NCBI GenBank assembly: GCA_963205195.1
Contig: CAUJHR010000022.1
Coordinates: forward strand, 56,221 to 120,220
Length of the DNA stretch: 64,000 nucleotides
Direction of reading: 5' to 3'
DNA from: Pseudomonadota bacterium
Lineage (GTDB): Bacteria; Pseudomonadota; Alphaproteobacteria; Rickettsiales; SXRF01
Shown: positions 1-6,847 of the stretch, piece after piece
How positions within the stretch are numbered: position 1 is the stretch's first letter
Layout: each line of letters starts with the position of its first letter
Program-made: the position numbers and the translations under genes
The notes under the pieces: generated by a model
Seen by the model: only the letters and a program-made list of their open reading frames with translations
Databases searched by the model: none
Told to the model about the DNA's origin: nothing

Positions 1-134
1 TATAGGTAATGATTTTATAAAAGTCATGCTTAGCCAGACAGAATAGAAGGATAATTGCTGGAATTTAGCGTAAAAAAGCTAATCAGTCAAACAACTACAG
101 CATATTTGCAATATATATATAGTAGTGTTAATAA

Positions 135-213
135 GAGACTGCTTTAAAACTCTACTATGTTTGACAACCAGCCTAACCTGCTTGGCTGAACCTAGCGAGT
201 TTTAAATAGTCTC
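135..213. repeat. Long nested inverted repeat in the leader of the carbonic anhydrase gene
   Basis: GAGACT plus TTTAAAACTC (135-152) is matched by GAGTTTTAAA plus AGTCTC (197-213), giving a roughly 16-bp stem with one small internal mismatch. A second stem, CAGCC/GGCTG (169-173 and 184-188), lies inside it. The structure ends just before the Shine-Dalgarno-like aagga of the gene starting at 234. The rest of bases 1-233 shows no gene. It could be a 5' leader hairpin or the end of an upstream unit; no T-run follows it. Confidence 0.5.
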
Positions 214-233
214 TAGGATATAAGGAATAGAAT

Positions 234-857
234 ATGGAAATAAGCTTTGAAGTTGACCAGGTAATTAAAGACCTTATGGAAGGTAATAAAAGATTCCTAA
301 AAGGCGAGTCGATACAGGACTCTAAATTATCACTGCGTAAATTAAAAGATTTTGCCCAGAACGGACAAGTTCCAAAAGCTATCGTGCTATGCTGCTCTGA
401 TTCCCGCGCTCCTGTTGAAATGGTATTTGACCAGGATATAGGCGACCTTTTTGTTATCCGGGTTGCCGGTAATATAATAGCGCCATCACTTATAGGGAGT
501 GTCGAATTTGCAGTAAGTGCATTTGGAACAAGTCTTATACTGGTTATGGGGCATACCCAATGCGGCGCGATAAGGGCAACGCTCGACCACATCGAAAATT
601 CCCATGCCATCCCCTCAGAAAATATCCATGATATAGTAAGCAGGATAAAACCGCATATTTATCCGATAACCCAGATGCATGACATCAACCCAGATGAAAA
701 ATTCTCGCGCTGTGTGGAAGCTAATATAGTGGCATCTGTAGATCAGCTTTCGCATTCCAGCCGCCTGATCGAGGGGATGCTTTCACAGCGTAAAATAAAA
801 ATTCGCGGGGCGGTACTTAACCTTTCTTCTGGCAAGGTTGATTTTCTGGATATCTGA
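234..857 (+). CDS. Beta-class carbonic anhydrase
   Basis: This enzyme interconverts CO2 and bicarbonate in the cytoplasm. The 207-residue product has the usual length for the bacterial beta family. The zinc and catalytic residues are visible: C54, D56 and R58 in CSDSR, then H107 and C110 in GHTQCGA. The start ATG has an aagga Shine-Dalgarno-like sequence about 8 bases upstream, and a long inverted repeat lies just before that. There is no signal peptide. The next gene, an exported MsrB, starts 25 bases downstream, so cotranscription is possible, although no functional link to methionine sulfoxide repair is known. Confidence 0.95.
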   Translation: MEISFEVDQVIKDLMEGNKRFLKGESIQDSKLSLRKLKDFAQNGQVPKAIVLCCSDSRAPVEMVFDQDIGDLFVIRVAGNIIAPSLIGSVEFAVSAFGTSLILVMGHTQCGAIRATLDHIENSHAIPSENIHDIVSRIKPHIYPITQMHDINPDEKFSRCVEANIVASVDQLSHSSRLIEGMLSQRKIKIRGAVLNLSSGKVDFLDI

Positions 858-882
858 TACCACATCTATATGAGGGGGGTAT

Positions 883-1377
883 ATGGTCAGGAGGGAATTT
901 GCTAAATTATTGCTGGGTCTGGCGAGTATCGCCGTATTCAAGGATGTTTTGCAGATCAGTAAGGCCTATGCAGCAGACATGATTGATAAAATAAGCAAAA
1001 GTGATGAGCAATGGAAAAAAGAGCTGACGGCACAGCAATATGATGTGCTACGGCATGAAGGAACAGAGCGCGCATTTTCCAGCCCTCTTAACGACGAGCA
1101 CCGCGAAGGCATGTTCGCCTGCGTGGGTTGTGGCTTAGAGCTTTTCCCATCCGCATATAAATTTGATAGCGGTACCGGCTGGCCAAGTTTTTATGATAGT
1201 ATAAAGGGGCATATCGAAACAAAAACCGATTATAAGCTTTTAATGCCGCGCACTGAATATCACTGCGCCCGCTGCGGCGGGCATCATGGCCATATATTTA
1301 ATGATGGTCCGAAACCCACGGGGCTTCGTCATTGCAATAACGGGGTGGCACTAAAATTCATACCAAAAGAGGTTTAG
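883..1377 (+). CDS. msrB: Exported peptide-methionine (R)-S-oxide reductase MsrB
   Basis: Reduces methionine-R-sulfoxide in proteins. The N-terminus (RREFAKLLLG from residue 3, hydrophobic stretch, cleavage-like AYA around 28-30) resembles a Tat signal, so the enzyme probably works in the periplasm. The MsrB fold follows, with zinc cysteines C80/C83 and C128/C131 and catalytic C151 in RHCNNGVALKF. The resolving cysteine found in many MsrBs (GCGWPSF) is a threonine here (GTGWPSF), so direct reduction by a thioredoxin-like partner is likely. The next gene, a CcdA-thioredoxin fusion, begins two bases after the stop and is the obvious electron donor. Confidence 0.92.
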   Translation: MVRREFAKLLLGLASIAVFKDVLQISKAYAADMIDKISKSDEQWKKELTAQQYDVLRHEGTERAFSSPLNDEHREGMFACVGCGLELFPSAYKFDSGTGWPSFYDSIKGHIETKTDYKLLMPRTEYHCARCGGHHGHIFNDGPKPTGLRHCNNGVALKFIPKEV

Positions 1378-1378
1378 C

Positions 1379-2992
1379 ATGGGATTTATAGAGCCTGGCC
1401 TTGCTTTTATAGAAGGGCTGGCGCTTATTGCCTCGCCGTGTATTTTACCGGTACTGCCCCTGGTTCTGTCGGCCTCCATTGATGGCGGGAGGAAAAGACC
1501 GTTTGGTATTATAACCGGATTTGTGCTGGCATTCACTGTTTTTGCATTTGCATCGCGCAAACTGGTGAATGCGCTGGGAATCGATCTTGATATAATCAAA
1601 GATGTATCACTTATATTACTGGCTTTATTCGGGCTTGTGCTGGTTTCATCGAAGCTTTCGGAAAAATTCAGCAATTTTACACAGGGCGCTGCCAATATCG
1701 GCAGCAGGTTTTCGGCAAACAATGAAGGCGGCTTTTTAAGCGGGATAGCAATAGGCGCTCTTATCGGCCTGATATGGACCCCATGCGCCGGCCCTATATT
1801 GGCTGCGGTGCTGGTGCAGGTGATACGTCAGGAAACGGATCTGGGAAGCTTGTTCATCATCCTGCCTTTTGCCATAGGAGCCGGGATACCGATGCTGATT
1901 ATTTCATTGGCTGGGCGCAAGGTAGTAAGAAAGTTAGGGTTTTTTACTAATCATGCTGAGGCGGTCCGCAAAGCCTTTGGAGTTATAATATTGATCGCGG
2001 TTGCTTTTATTGCCTCTGGGATAGATGCCAATTCGCTTTTTGCAAAAAAAGAGGCGGCGGTTCCTTCTGATGGGCAAACTTTAGAACATGCTTTGCCAGA
2101 AGCTTATCCTGCCCCGGAATTTGACGGGATAGAAGCATGGCTTAATAGCGAGCCACTTGCTATGAAAGATTTGCGCGGAAAAGTTGTTCTTATAGATTTC
2201 TGGACCTATTCCTGCATAAACTGTATCCGCACTTTGCCGTATATTACCAGCTGGGATGAAAAATACCGGGATAAGGGGCTGGTTATTATCGGCGTATCGG
2301 CGCCAGAATTCGAATTTGAAAAAAATAAGGATAATGTCGCTGCTGCAATTGCGCGGCATGTTATTAAATATCCTGTGGCTCTTGATAATAAGCTTGATAC
2401 ATGGAGCGCATATAAAAACCGCTATTGGCCAGCGCATTACCTTATAAATAAGCAGGGACAGGTTGTTTATACCCATTTCGGTGAAGGGCATTATGCCGAA
2501 ACTGAAAATAATATACGCTACCTGCTGGGGCTTGGCAAAACCACAGATAATATGCCGGAAAAGGCGACGGCAAATAGCGATCAGACGCCGGAAACTTACC
2601 TTGGGTATAAGCGAGCGGCGCGATTTGCAAGTAAACAGGAGATGGCAGGTGATGCGGTTCGGGATTATAGTTTTCCAAATGAGCTTAAGCCTGATGAATG
2701 GGCGCTGGGCGGCAAGTGGAAAGTAGAAGGGCAGCGTATTGTTTCGGATATGCAAGGGGCTGCACTACGCTTTAATTTTACCGCGAAAAAAGTTTTCCTT
2801 GTGCTTGGTGCGCCAAAAGATAAGCCGGTTACAGTTTCTATAAGACTGAACGGTAAAGAGAATGGAAAATTAATAATAGATCAGCAAAAACTATACGAGC
2901 TTATAGAGCAGGAAAAAGCGCAGGCTGGACTCTTAGAAGTTACAGCGGAGGCGTCTGGGTTGGAAGCTTATGCTTTCACATTCGGCAATTAG
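1379..2992 (+). CDS. CcdA/DsbD-like membrane electron transporter fused to a thioredoxin-like domain (DipZ type)
   Basis: A 537-residue inner-membrane protein that should carry reducing power from the cytoplasm to the periplasm. Residues 1 to about 215 form a CcdA-type membrane domain with the paired cysteines in SPCILPVLP (C21) and TPCAGP. Then comes a TlpA/AhpC-like thioredoxin domain with CINC in WTYSCINCIRTLP (around residue 280), and a C-terminal extension of about 150 residues like that of mycobacterial DipZ. It lies between exported MsrB and exported MsrA. The inferred job is reduction of both, similar in logic to the Neisseria PilB system but encoded by separate genes. Confidence 0.9.
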   Translation: MGFIEPGLAFIEGLALIASPCILPVLPLVLSASIDGGRKRPFGIITGFVLAFTVFAFASRKLVNALGIDLDIIKDVSLILLALFGLVLVSSKLSEKFSNFTQGAANIGSRFSANNEGGFLSGIAIGALIGLIWTPCAGPILAAVLVQVIRQETDLGSLFIILPFAIGAGIPMLIISLAGRKVVRKLGFFTNHAEAVRKAFGVIILIAVAFIASGIDANSLFAKKEAAVPSDGQTLEHALPEAYPAPEFDGIEAWLNSEPLAMKDLRGKVVLIDFWTYSCINCIRTLPYITSWDEKYRDKGLVIIGVSAPEFEFEKNKDNVAAAIARHVIKYPVALDNKLDTWSAYKNRYWPAHYLINKQGQVVYTHFGEGHYAETENNIRYLLGLGKTTDNMPEKATANSDQTPETYLGYKRAARFASKQEMAGDAVRDYSFPNELKPDEWALGGKWKVEGQRIVSDMQGAALRFNFTAKKVFLVLGAPKDKPVTVSIRLNGKENGKLIIDQQKLYELIEQEKAQAGLLEVTAEASGLEAYAFTFGN

Positions 2993-3104
2993 AGTATTTT
3001 GCTTTAGCGCCTACTTCGTTAACCTTCAGCTCATGTATTAATTATACACTTCGCTTCGGTTGCCTAGTATACACTTAAACCAAATAACTCTAAAAGGAGA
3101 AAAT

Positions 3105-3701
3105 ATGTTTAGGGTATTATTATTTAGTGTGATATTCGCGATTACTTCGCAGGCTTATGCCGCCGATGAAAAGATAGTGCTGGCTGGTGGGTGTTTCTGG
3201 GGTATGGAAGCGGTTTACAGGCATGTTAATGGTGTGAAAGAGGTAATGCCTGGCTATGCCGGAGGTGAAGCTTCCACAGCACATTATGAAATGGTGGGCA
3301 CTGGCAAAACTGGACATGCGGAAGCGGTAGAAGTTATTTATGACCCAGCGCAGATAAACCTTGAGCAGATACTTAAAATTTATTTCCTTGCGGCGCATAA
3401 TCCTACGGAGCTTAATTACCAGACGCCAGATCACGGTACGCAATACCGTTCTGCAATTTTCTATTCTGATGAAGAGCAGAAAAAAGCCGCACAGGATATG
3501 ATAGGCAAGCTCACAAATAATAAGGCATTTTCCAAGCCAATAGTTACAACCTTGGAGCCGCTTAAGCAATTCTACCCAGCAGAAGAATATCACCGCAACT
3601 ATGCAGCTCTTAACCCTTACAGCCCTTATATAATTATGTATGACAAGCCGCGGGTCCAGAATGTGAAACAATATTTTCCAGAACTCTACCGCGATAAATA
3701 A
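3105..3701 (+). CDS. msrA: Exported peptide-methionine (S)-S-oxide reductase MsrA
   Basis: Reduces methionine-S-sulfoxide. The ATG at 3105 is chosen because an aaaagga Shine-Dalgarno precedes it and it gives a clean signal peptide ([19 protein letters not shown]); the frame is open further upstream from a TTG at 3060. Mature MsrA carries the catalytic GCFWG (C30 of the precursor), the GTQYRSAIF block and EYHRNY. With the signal peptide it should act in the periplasm beside the exported MsrB and the CcdA-thioredoxin reductant encoded upstream. The intergenic 2993-3104 contains only two direct copies of tatacactt and no clear terminator. Confidence 0.94.
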   Translation: MFRVLLFSVIFAITSQAYAADEKIVLAGGCFWGMEAVYRHVNGVKEVMPGYAGGEASTAHYEMVGTGKTGHAEAVEVIYDPAQINLEQILKIYFLAAHNPTELNYQTPDHGTQYRSAIFYSDEEQKKAAQDMIGKLTNNKAFSKPIVTTLEPLKQFYPAEEYHRNYAALNPYSPYIIMYDKPRVQNVKQYFPELYRDK

Positions 3702-3712
3702 AGGGGGATATT

Positions 3713-4171
3713 ATGAGAGAATATAAAAAAGATGCCGAGGCTATCGAAAAACTTACCGCAATCCAGCGCAAGGTGACGCAGGATAGCGGAACTGAACCCC
3801 CATTCATGAATGAATTTCATAAGCACAAGGAAGTGGGATTATATGTTGATATAGTATCAGGCGAGCCGTTATTCACTTCTTTCGATAAATTTGATTCCGG
3901 TTGCGGCTGGCCAAGCTTTACTAAACCCGTGGAGCCAGAGCATGTGCTTGAGAAGTTCGATGAAAGCCATGGTATGCGGCGCACAGAGGTGCGCTCCAGA
4001 TATGGCGATTCACATTTGGGGCATGTATTCGATGACGGCCCCCGCGACAAGGGAGGGTTGCGCTACTGCATAAATTCAGCCAGTCTGCGCTTCATTCCCA
4101 AAGAAAAGCTGGAAGAAGAAGGTTACGGGCAATATGCCGGTCTGTTTGATAAGAAGGGCAGGGCTGTATGA
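3713..4171 (+). CDS. msrB: Cytosolic peptide-methionine (R)-S-oxide reductase MsrB
   Basis: 152 residues with no signal peptide, so this copy repairs methionine-R-sulfoxide in the cytoplasm. Unlike the exported copy it lacks the CxxC zinc pairs. It has the resolving cysteine C64 in SGCGWPSF and catalytic C119 in [12 protein letters not shown] ggggg-rich Shine-Dalgarno lies just upstream. Its stop overlaps the start of the following msrA in an ATGA, so the two are translationally coupled. Confidence 0.95.
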   Translation: MREYKKDAEAIEKLTAIQRKVTQDSGTEPPFMNEFHKHKEVGLYVDIVSGEPLFTSFDKFDSGCGWPSFTKPVEPEHVLEKFDESHGMRRTEVRSRYGDSHLGHVFDDGPRDKGGLRYCINSASLRFIPKEKLEEEGYGQYAGLFDKKGRAV

Positions 4172-4665
4172 GCAAAATTGTTTTAGCGGGCGGGTGTTTC
4201 TGGGGAATGGAGGAGTTGTTTCGCAAGCTTCCGGGTATTACGGGAACCCGCGTAGGTTATACAGGCGGCCATCTTCCCAACCCTAAATATGATGATACGC
4301 ATGACAGCAAAAGCGGCCATGCCGAAGCGGTAGAAATAAATTATGACCCTGAAAAAACAAGCCTAAAGATCATACTGGAATTTTTCTTCAGGATACATGA
4401 CCCCAGCACACCCAACCGGCAAGGTAATGATAAAGGCACGCAATACCGATCTGCAATTTTTTATGCTGGCGAAGAGGAGAAAAAAATCGCACAGGATGTT
4501 ATTGATGCGGTGAATAAATCTGGCAAATGGCCGGGAAAAGTGGCAACAACGCTTGAACCAGCAGCGATATTTTATGAGGGCGAGGATTACCACCAGGATT
4601 ATCTGCAAAAACATCCCAACGGATATACTTGTCACTGGATAAGACCTGATTGGGTTTTGGATTAG
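4168..4665 (+). CDS. msrA: Cytosolic peptide-methionine (S)-S-oxide reductase MsrA
   Basis: 165-residue MsrA with catalytic C10 in GGCFWG at the very N-terminus and the GTQYRSAIF and EDYHQDY blocks. It has no signal peptide. It is coupled by a 4-base ATGA overlap to the cytosolic MsrB. It closes a block of four msr genes and one membrane reductant. The next gene is convergent, 9 bases away, and no strong terminator is visible between them. Confidence 0.95.
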   Translation: MSKIVLAGGCFWGMEELFRKLPGITGTRVGYTGGHLPNPKYDDTHDSKSGHAEAVEINYDPEKTSLKIILEFFFRIHDPSTPNRQGNDKGTQYRSAIFYAGEEEKKIAQDVIDAVNKSGKWPGKVATTLEPAAIFYEGEDYHQDYLQKHPNGYTCHWIRPDWVLD

Positions 4666-4673
4666 TATTTTTT

Positions 4674-5321
4674 CTATCTTAGCTCATCAGCGAAACCGTG
4701 ATTTACATCGCGGTGGTTTGCTTCATCGGCACGTACGGCAATAACCACATCGCGCAGCGTAGCAGTAGGCTCCAAATGCCAATATTCAATAGCGATCTTC
4801 GGGGCAGGGACGTTGGAATGGTTGCCATTATCAATTTCGTACAGATAAGCGCTATAGCTTTTAACGGCCTCTTCCTCAAAATAGCCAACTACACGATGTG
4901 CAGTTTTAGGTGAAATAAGATAAAGCAGAAAGAAACAATTAAAAAATATACCTTGGACAATTAATATCAAGAAGCGTTCAAACCAGTTGGGTTTTGCTAT
5001 CTTAATAAATGTCATAAGGTGCATGCGTTCATTTTCCGCTTCATCAAGTAAGGTTCTTATCCAGCCGCCATCATCACACATGCGGCGCAGGCATTTCATA
5101 TGCTGGAGCATCCCGCCGACCATTCCCGGAACTGCCGCCACGGTTTCTAACACTATGGCGCGGTGCCCGTAGCGCTTGGCAAAAAATGTGTCGGCAAAAA
5201 AACGCAGCAGTTTGACAAAGCCAAGTGCAATAAGGTCACTGAAACCAACTGGACGGTGGTGGATATTTAAATCAATTTTATCAGGATAGTAACTGAATGA
5301 ACGGGTGTTTTCATGTAGCAT
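4674..5321 (-). CDS. aox: Alternative oxidase (cyanide- and NO-insensitive quinol oxidase)
   Basis: A membrane-bound di-iron quinol oxidase that reduces oxygen to water without pumping protons. All six expected iron ligands are present: E59 ([10 protein letters not shown]), E98 and H101 (ENERMH), E149/E150 in the EEEA block, and E200 and H203 (RADEANHRD). At 215 residues it is a short bacterial form with two hydrophobic hairpin regions. It lies 26 bases downstream of a truncated haemoglobin gene, and both sit divergent to an NsrR-like regulator. NsrR control of aox is known from Vibrio fischeri, so expression under nitric oxide is a reasonable inference. Confidence 0.93.
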   Translation of the reverse strand: MLHENTRSFSYYPDKIDLNIHHRPVGFSDLIALGFVKLLRFFADTFFAKRYGHRAIVLETVAAVPGMVGGMLQHMKCLRRMCDDGGWIRTLLDEAENERMHLMTFIKIAKPNWFERFLILIVQGIFFNCFFLLYLISPKTAHRVVGYFEEEAVKSYSAYLYEIDNGNHSNVPAPKIAIEYWHLEPTATLRDVVIAVRADEANHRDVNHGFADELR

Positions 5322-5347
5322 AATATAACCATTAGTATGTTTTTAAA

Positions 5348-5731
5348 TCAATTTTGCAGGGAATACATGTTGAATTTAAGATTTTCTGCTATGCGCCGGC
5401 TTTTGGCTATATAGATAGCGGCTATATCAGATGTATGGATCTCGTTTGCAGTTTCAGCAAATAACTGGAGCCATTGGTCAAACATTTTTATGTCAAACGG
5501 TGTAAGGTCTTTGTGCTTTTTCAGAGGATTTCCATGATAACGTCCGCTGGTTAGCATTATAGATGACCAAAAATCATACATTTTTTGCAGGTGCGGCAAC
5601 CAATCTTCATGCGACACACCTATTTCACGCGCAAATAAAGGAGCTAATTCTTTGTTTGAACGTACCTTGTCGTAAAACCTATCTACAAGAAGCTTTATGC
5701 TTTCTTCCGTGATAGTTGGCAGCTTTTCCAC
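5348..5731 (-). CDS. Group III truncated haemoglobin
   Basis: A 127-residue globin with the group III pattern: MYDFWSSIML, YHGNPLKKH, and F..WL.LF in the distal half. Members bind oxygen or NO and are often linked to nitrosative stress. It precedes the alternative oxidase gene in the same direction and its promoter region contains a 23-bp palindrome shared with nsrR. The likely role is NO detoxification or sensing in the cytoplasm, by context rather than by proof. Confidence 0.88.
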   Translation of the reverse strand: MEKLPTITEESIKLLVDRFYDKVRSNKELAPLFAREIGVSHEDWLPHLQKMYDFWSSIMLTSGRYHGNPLKKHKDLTPFDIKMFDQWLQLFAETANEIHTSDIAAIYIAKSRRIAENLKFNMYSLQN

Positions 5732-5742
5732 ATTTGTTCCTT

Positions 5743-5765
5743 AATATGTATTTTATATACATATT
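5743..5765. promoter_or_regulatory. Probable NsrR operator between the haemoglobin gene and nsrR
   Basis: AATATGTAT and its exact reverse complement ATACATATT flank a 5-base spacer (23 bp in all). It is AT-rich with 9-bp arms, like known NsrR dyads of about 11-1-11. It lies 11 bases upstream of the haemoglobin start and about 55 bases upstream of nsrR, fitting autoregulation plus control of the divergent haemoglobin-oxidase pair. Confidence 0.6.
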
Positions 5766-5819
5766 TAAAATATATACTATCCTTGCCTATGATGGTCAAT
5801 AAAATTTATGGATTTTTTT

Positions 5820-6260
5820 ATGCGCCTTACGATGTTCACTGATTATTCGCTGCGTACACTTATGTACTTGTCTTTAAATAAAGATAGGGTCTGCACGGCT
5901 AGGGAGATTGCGGAAAAATATAATATTTCACTTAATCATATCGTTAAGGTAGTGCATAAGCTTTCGCAGGCTGGTTATATTTCCAGCATGAAAGGAAAGG
6001 GGGGCGGTATCCGCCTTAATATAGCGCCGGACAAGATCAACTTGTGGCAGGTTATAAAAATACTGGAACCTGATTTTAATGTCGTTGAATGTTTTGATAA
6101 ACAGCATAATAGCTGCAAAATTGTGGCTGCATGTGATTTAAAAATTATACTTGAAGAAGCAACGCGCGCATTTTGCGATACACTTGCCAAATATAGCCTC
6201 AATGATGTTATTTCAAAGCCTGGAGCTTTTAACGAATTATTCCTGCCCCATAAAAAATAA
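5820..6260 (+). CDS. nsrR: Rrf2-family transcription regulator, NsrR type
   Basis: A winged-helix Rrf2 protein. The N-terminus MRLTMFTDYSLR is the family's usual start, so 5820 is preferred over an in-frame ATG at 5808; neither has a clear Shine-Dalgarno. Three cysteines in EC-x7-C-x5-C (ECFDKQHNSC, then AACD) match the Fe-S ligands of NsrR-like sensors, whose cluster is destroyed by NO. The gene is divergent from the truncated haemoglobin and alternative oxidase genes, with a palindrome between. NsrR is the best assignment; IscR or RirA are less likely because of the cysteine spacing. Confidence 0.85.
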   Translation: MRLTMFTDYSLRTLMYLSLNKDRVCTAREIAEKYNISLNHIVKVVHKLSQAGYISSMKGKGGGIRLNIAPDKINLWQVIKILEPDFNVVECFDKQHNSCKIVAACDLKIILEEATRAFCDTLAKYSLNDVISKPGAFNELFLPHKK

Positions 6261-6262
6261 AT

Positions 6263-6577
6263 ATGAGAATTATTTCGCAACGTATTTATGATGAAGAGCA
6301 AAATTGTGGCATTATAGTTCAATTATTTGCTGCGCATCCCAATTTGATTGGGATGCTTTTTAATGTAAACTCTAAATTGAACGTTGCACGTTGGTGTGAA
6401 GAAACGGAAAAATGGGCGCATTGGAGTAAGTTGACGCCACTAGAGGAAAAAATTGAAATCAAAGGTGCATACTTAAATAAGGATGGAAATGAACTGCCTA
6501 AAGAGTTGGTAAGTGAATTTAGAATGAAAGCCAGTGCTATAAGAAGCGAAAGGCTGTATAAATACGGGTATACCTAA
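6263..6577 (+). CDS. Small uncharacterised protein downstream of nsrR
   Basis: 104 residues beginning two bases after the nsrR stop, so probably cotranscribed. I do not recognise a family. It has two cysteines (EEQNCG and ARWCEE), tryptophans in KWAHWSKL, and no signal peptide or membrane segment. The tight spacing makes it more likely real than chance. A role in the same NO response is only a guess from position. Confidence 0.55.
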   Translation: MRIISQRIYDEEQNCGIIVQLFAAHPNLIGMLFNVNSKLNVARWCEETEKWAHWSKLTPLEEKIEIKGAYLNKDGNELPKELVSEFRMKASAIRSERLYKYGYT

Positions 6578-6621
6578 TCTTTAGGTTCGAACTAAATGGT
6601 TAAACCATCTTTTGTTTCAAA

Positions 6622-6713
6622 TGGCGGAGCGGAGAGGATTCGAACCTCCGATACGGTGTTACCCGTATAACGGTTTAGCAAACCGCCGCCTTCGGCCACT
6701 CGGCCACCGCTCC
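6622..6713 (-). tRNA. tRNA-Ser(GCU)
   Basis: A 92-nt class II tRNA on the minus strand. The acceptor pairs GGAGCGG with CCGCTCC, followed by discriminator G and an encoded CCA. The anticodon loop reads tttGCTaaa, giving serine GCU. There is a long variable arm and a GGTTCGAATCC T-loop. It lies in the 270-base gap between the nsrR-linked gene and the sulfate operon; the rest of that gap shows no gene. Confidence 0.96.
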
Positions 6714-6847
6714 GCACTTAAAATAACAAAACCACCCGAGTAAGTGGCCTCGCTCCCTATAAAATGGGAGATAACCAAAAGTCAGATTATTGGCGCTTTG
6801 TCAACAAACTCTTGCGAAAATGCCATAAATTACCCGTATAAAATTGC

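Noticed and set aside
173..610. Open frame of 145 codons on the minus strand over the carbonic anhydrase
   Set aside because: Antisense to a clearly conserved gene, no family features; shadow of its codon pattern.
2081..2755. 224-codon minus-strand frame inside the CcdA-thioredoxin gene
   Set aside because: Translation has no recognisable domain and lies wholly over a conserved gene.
3060..3104. Longer N-terminus of exported MsrA starting at TTG 3060
   Set aside because: The ATG at 3105 has a strong Shine-Dalgarno and starts a proper signal peptide; the extension would bury it.
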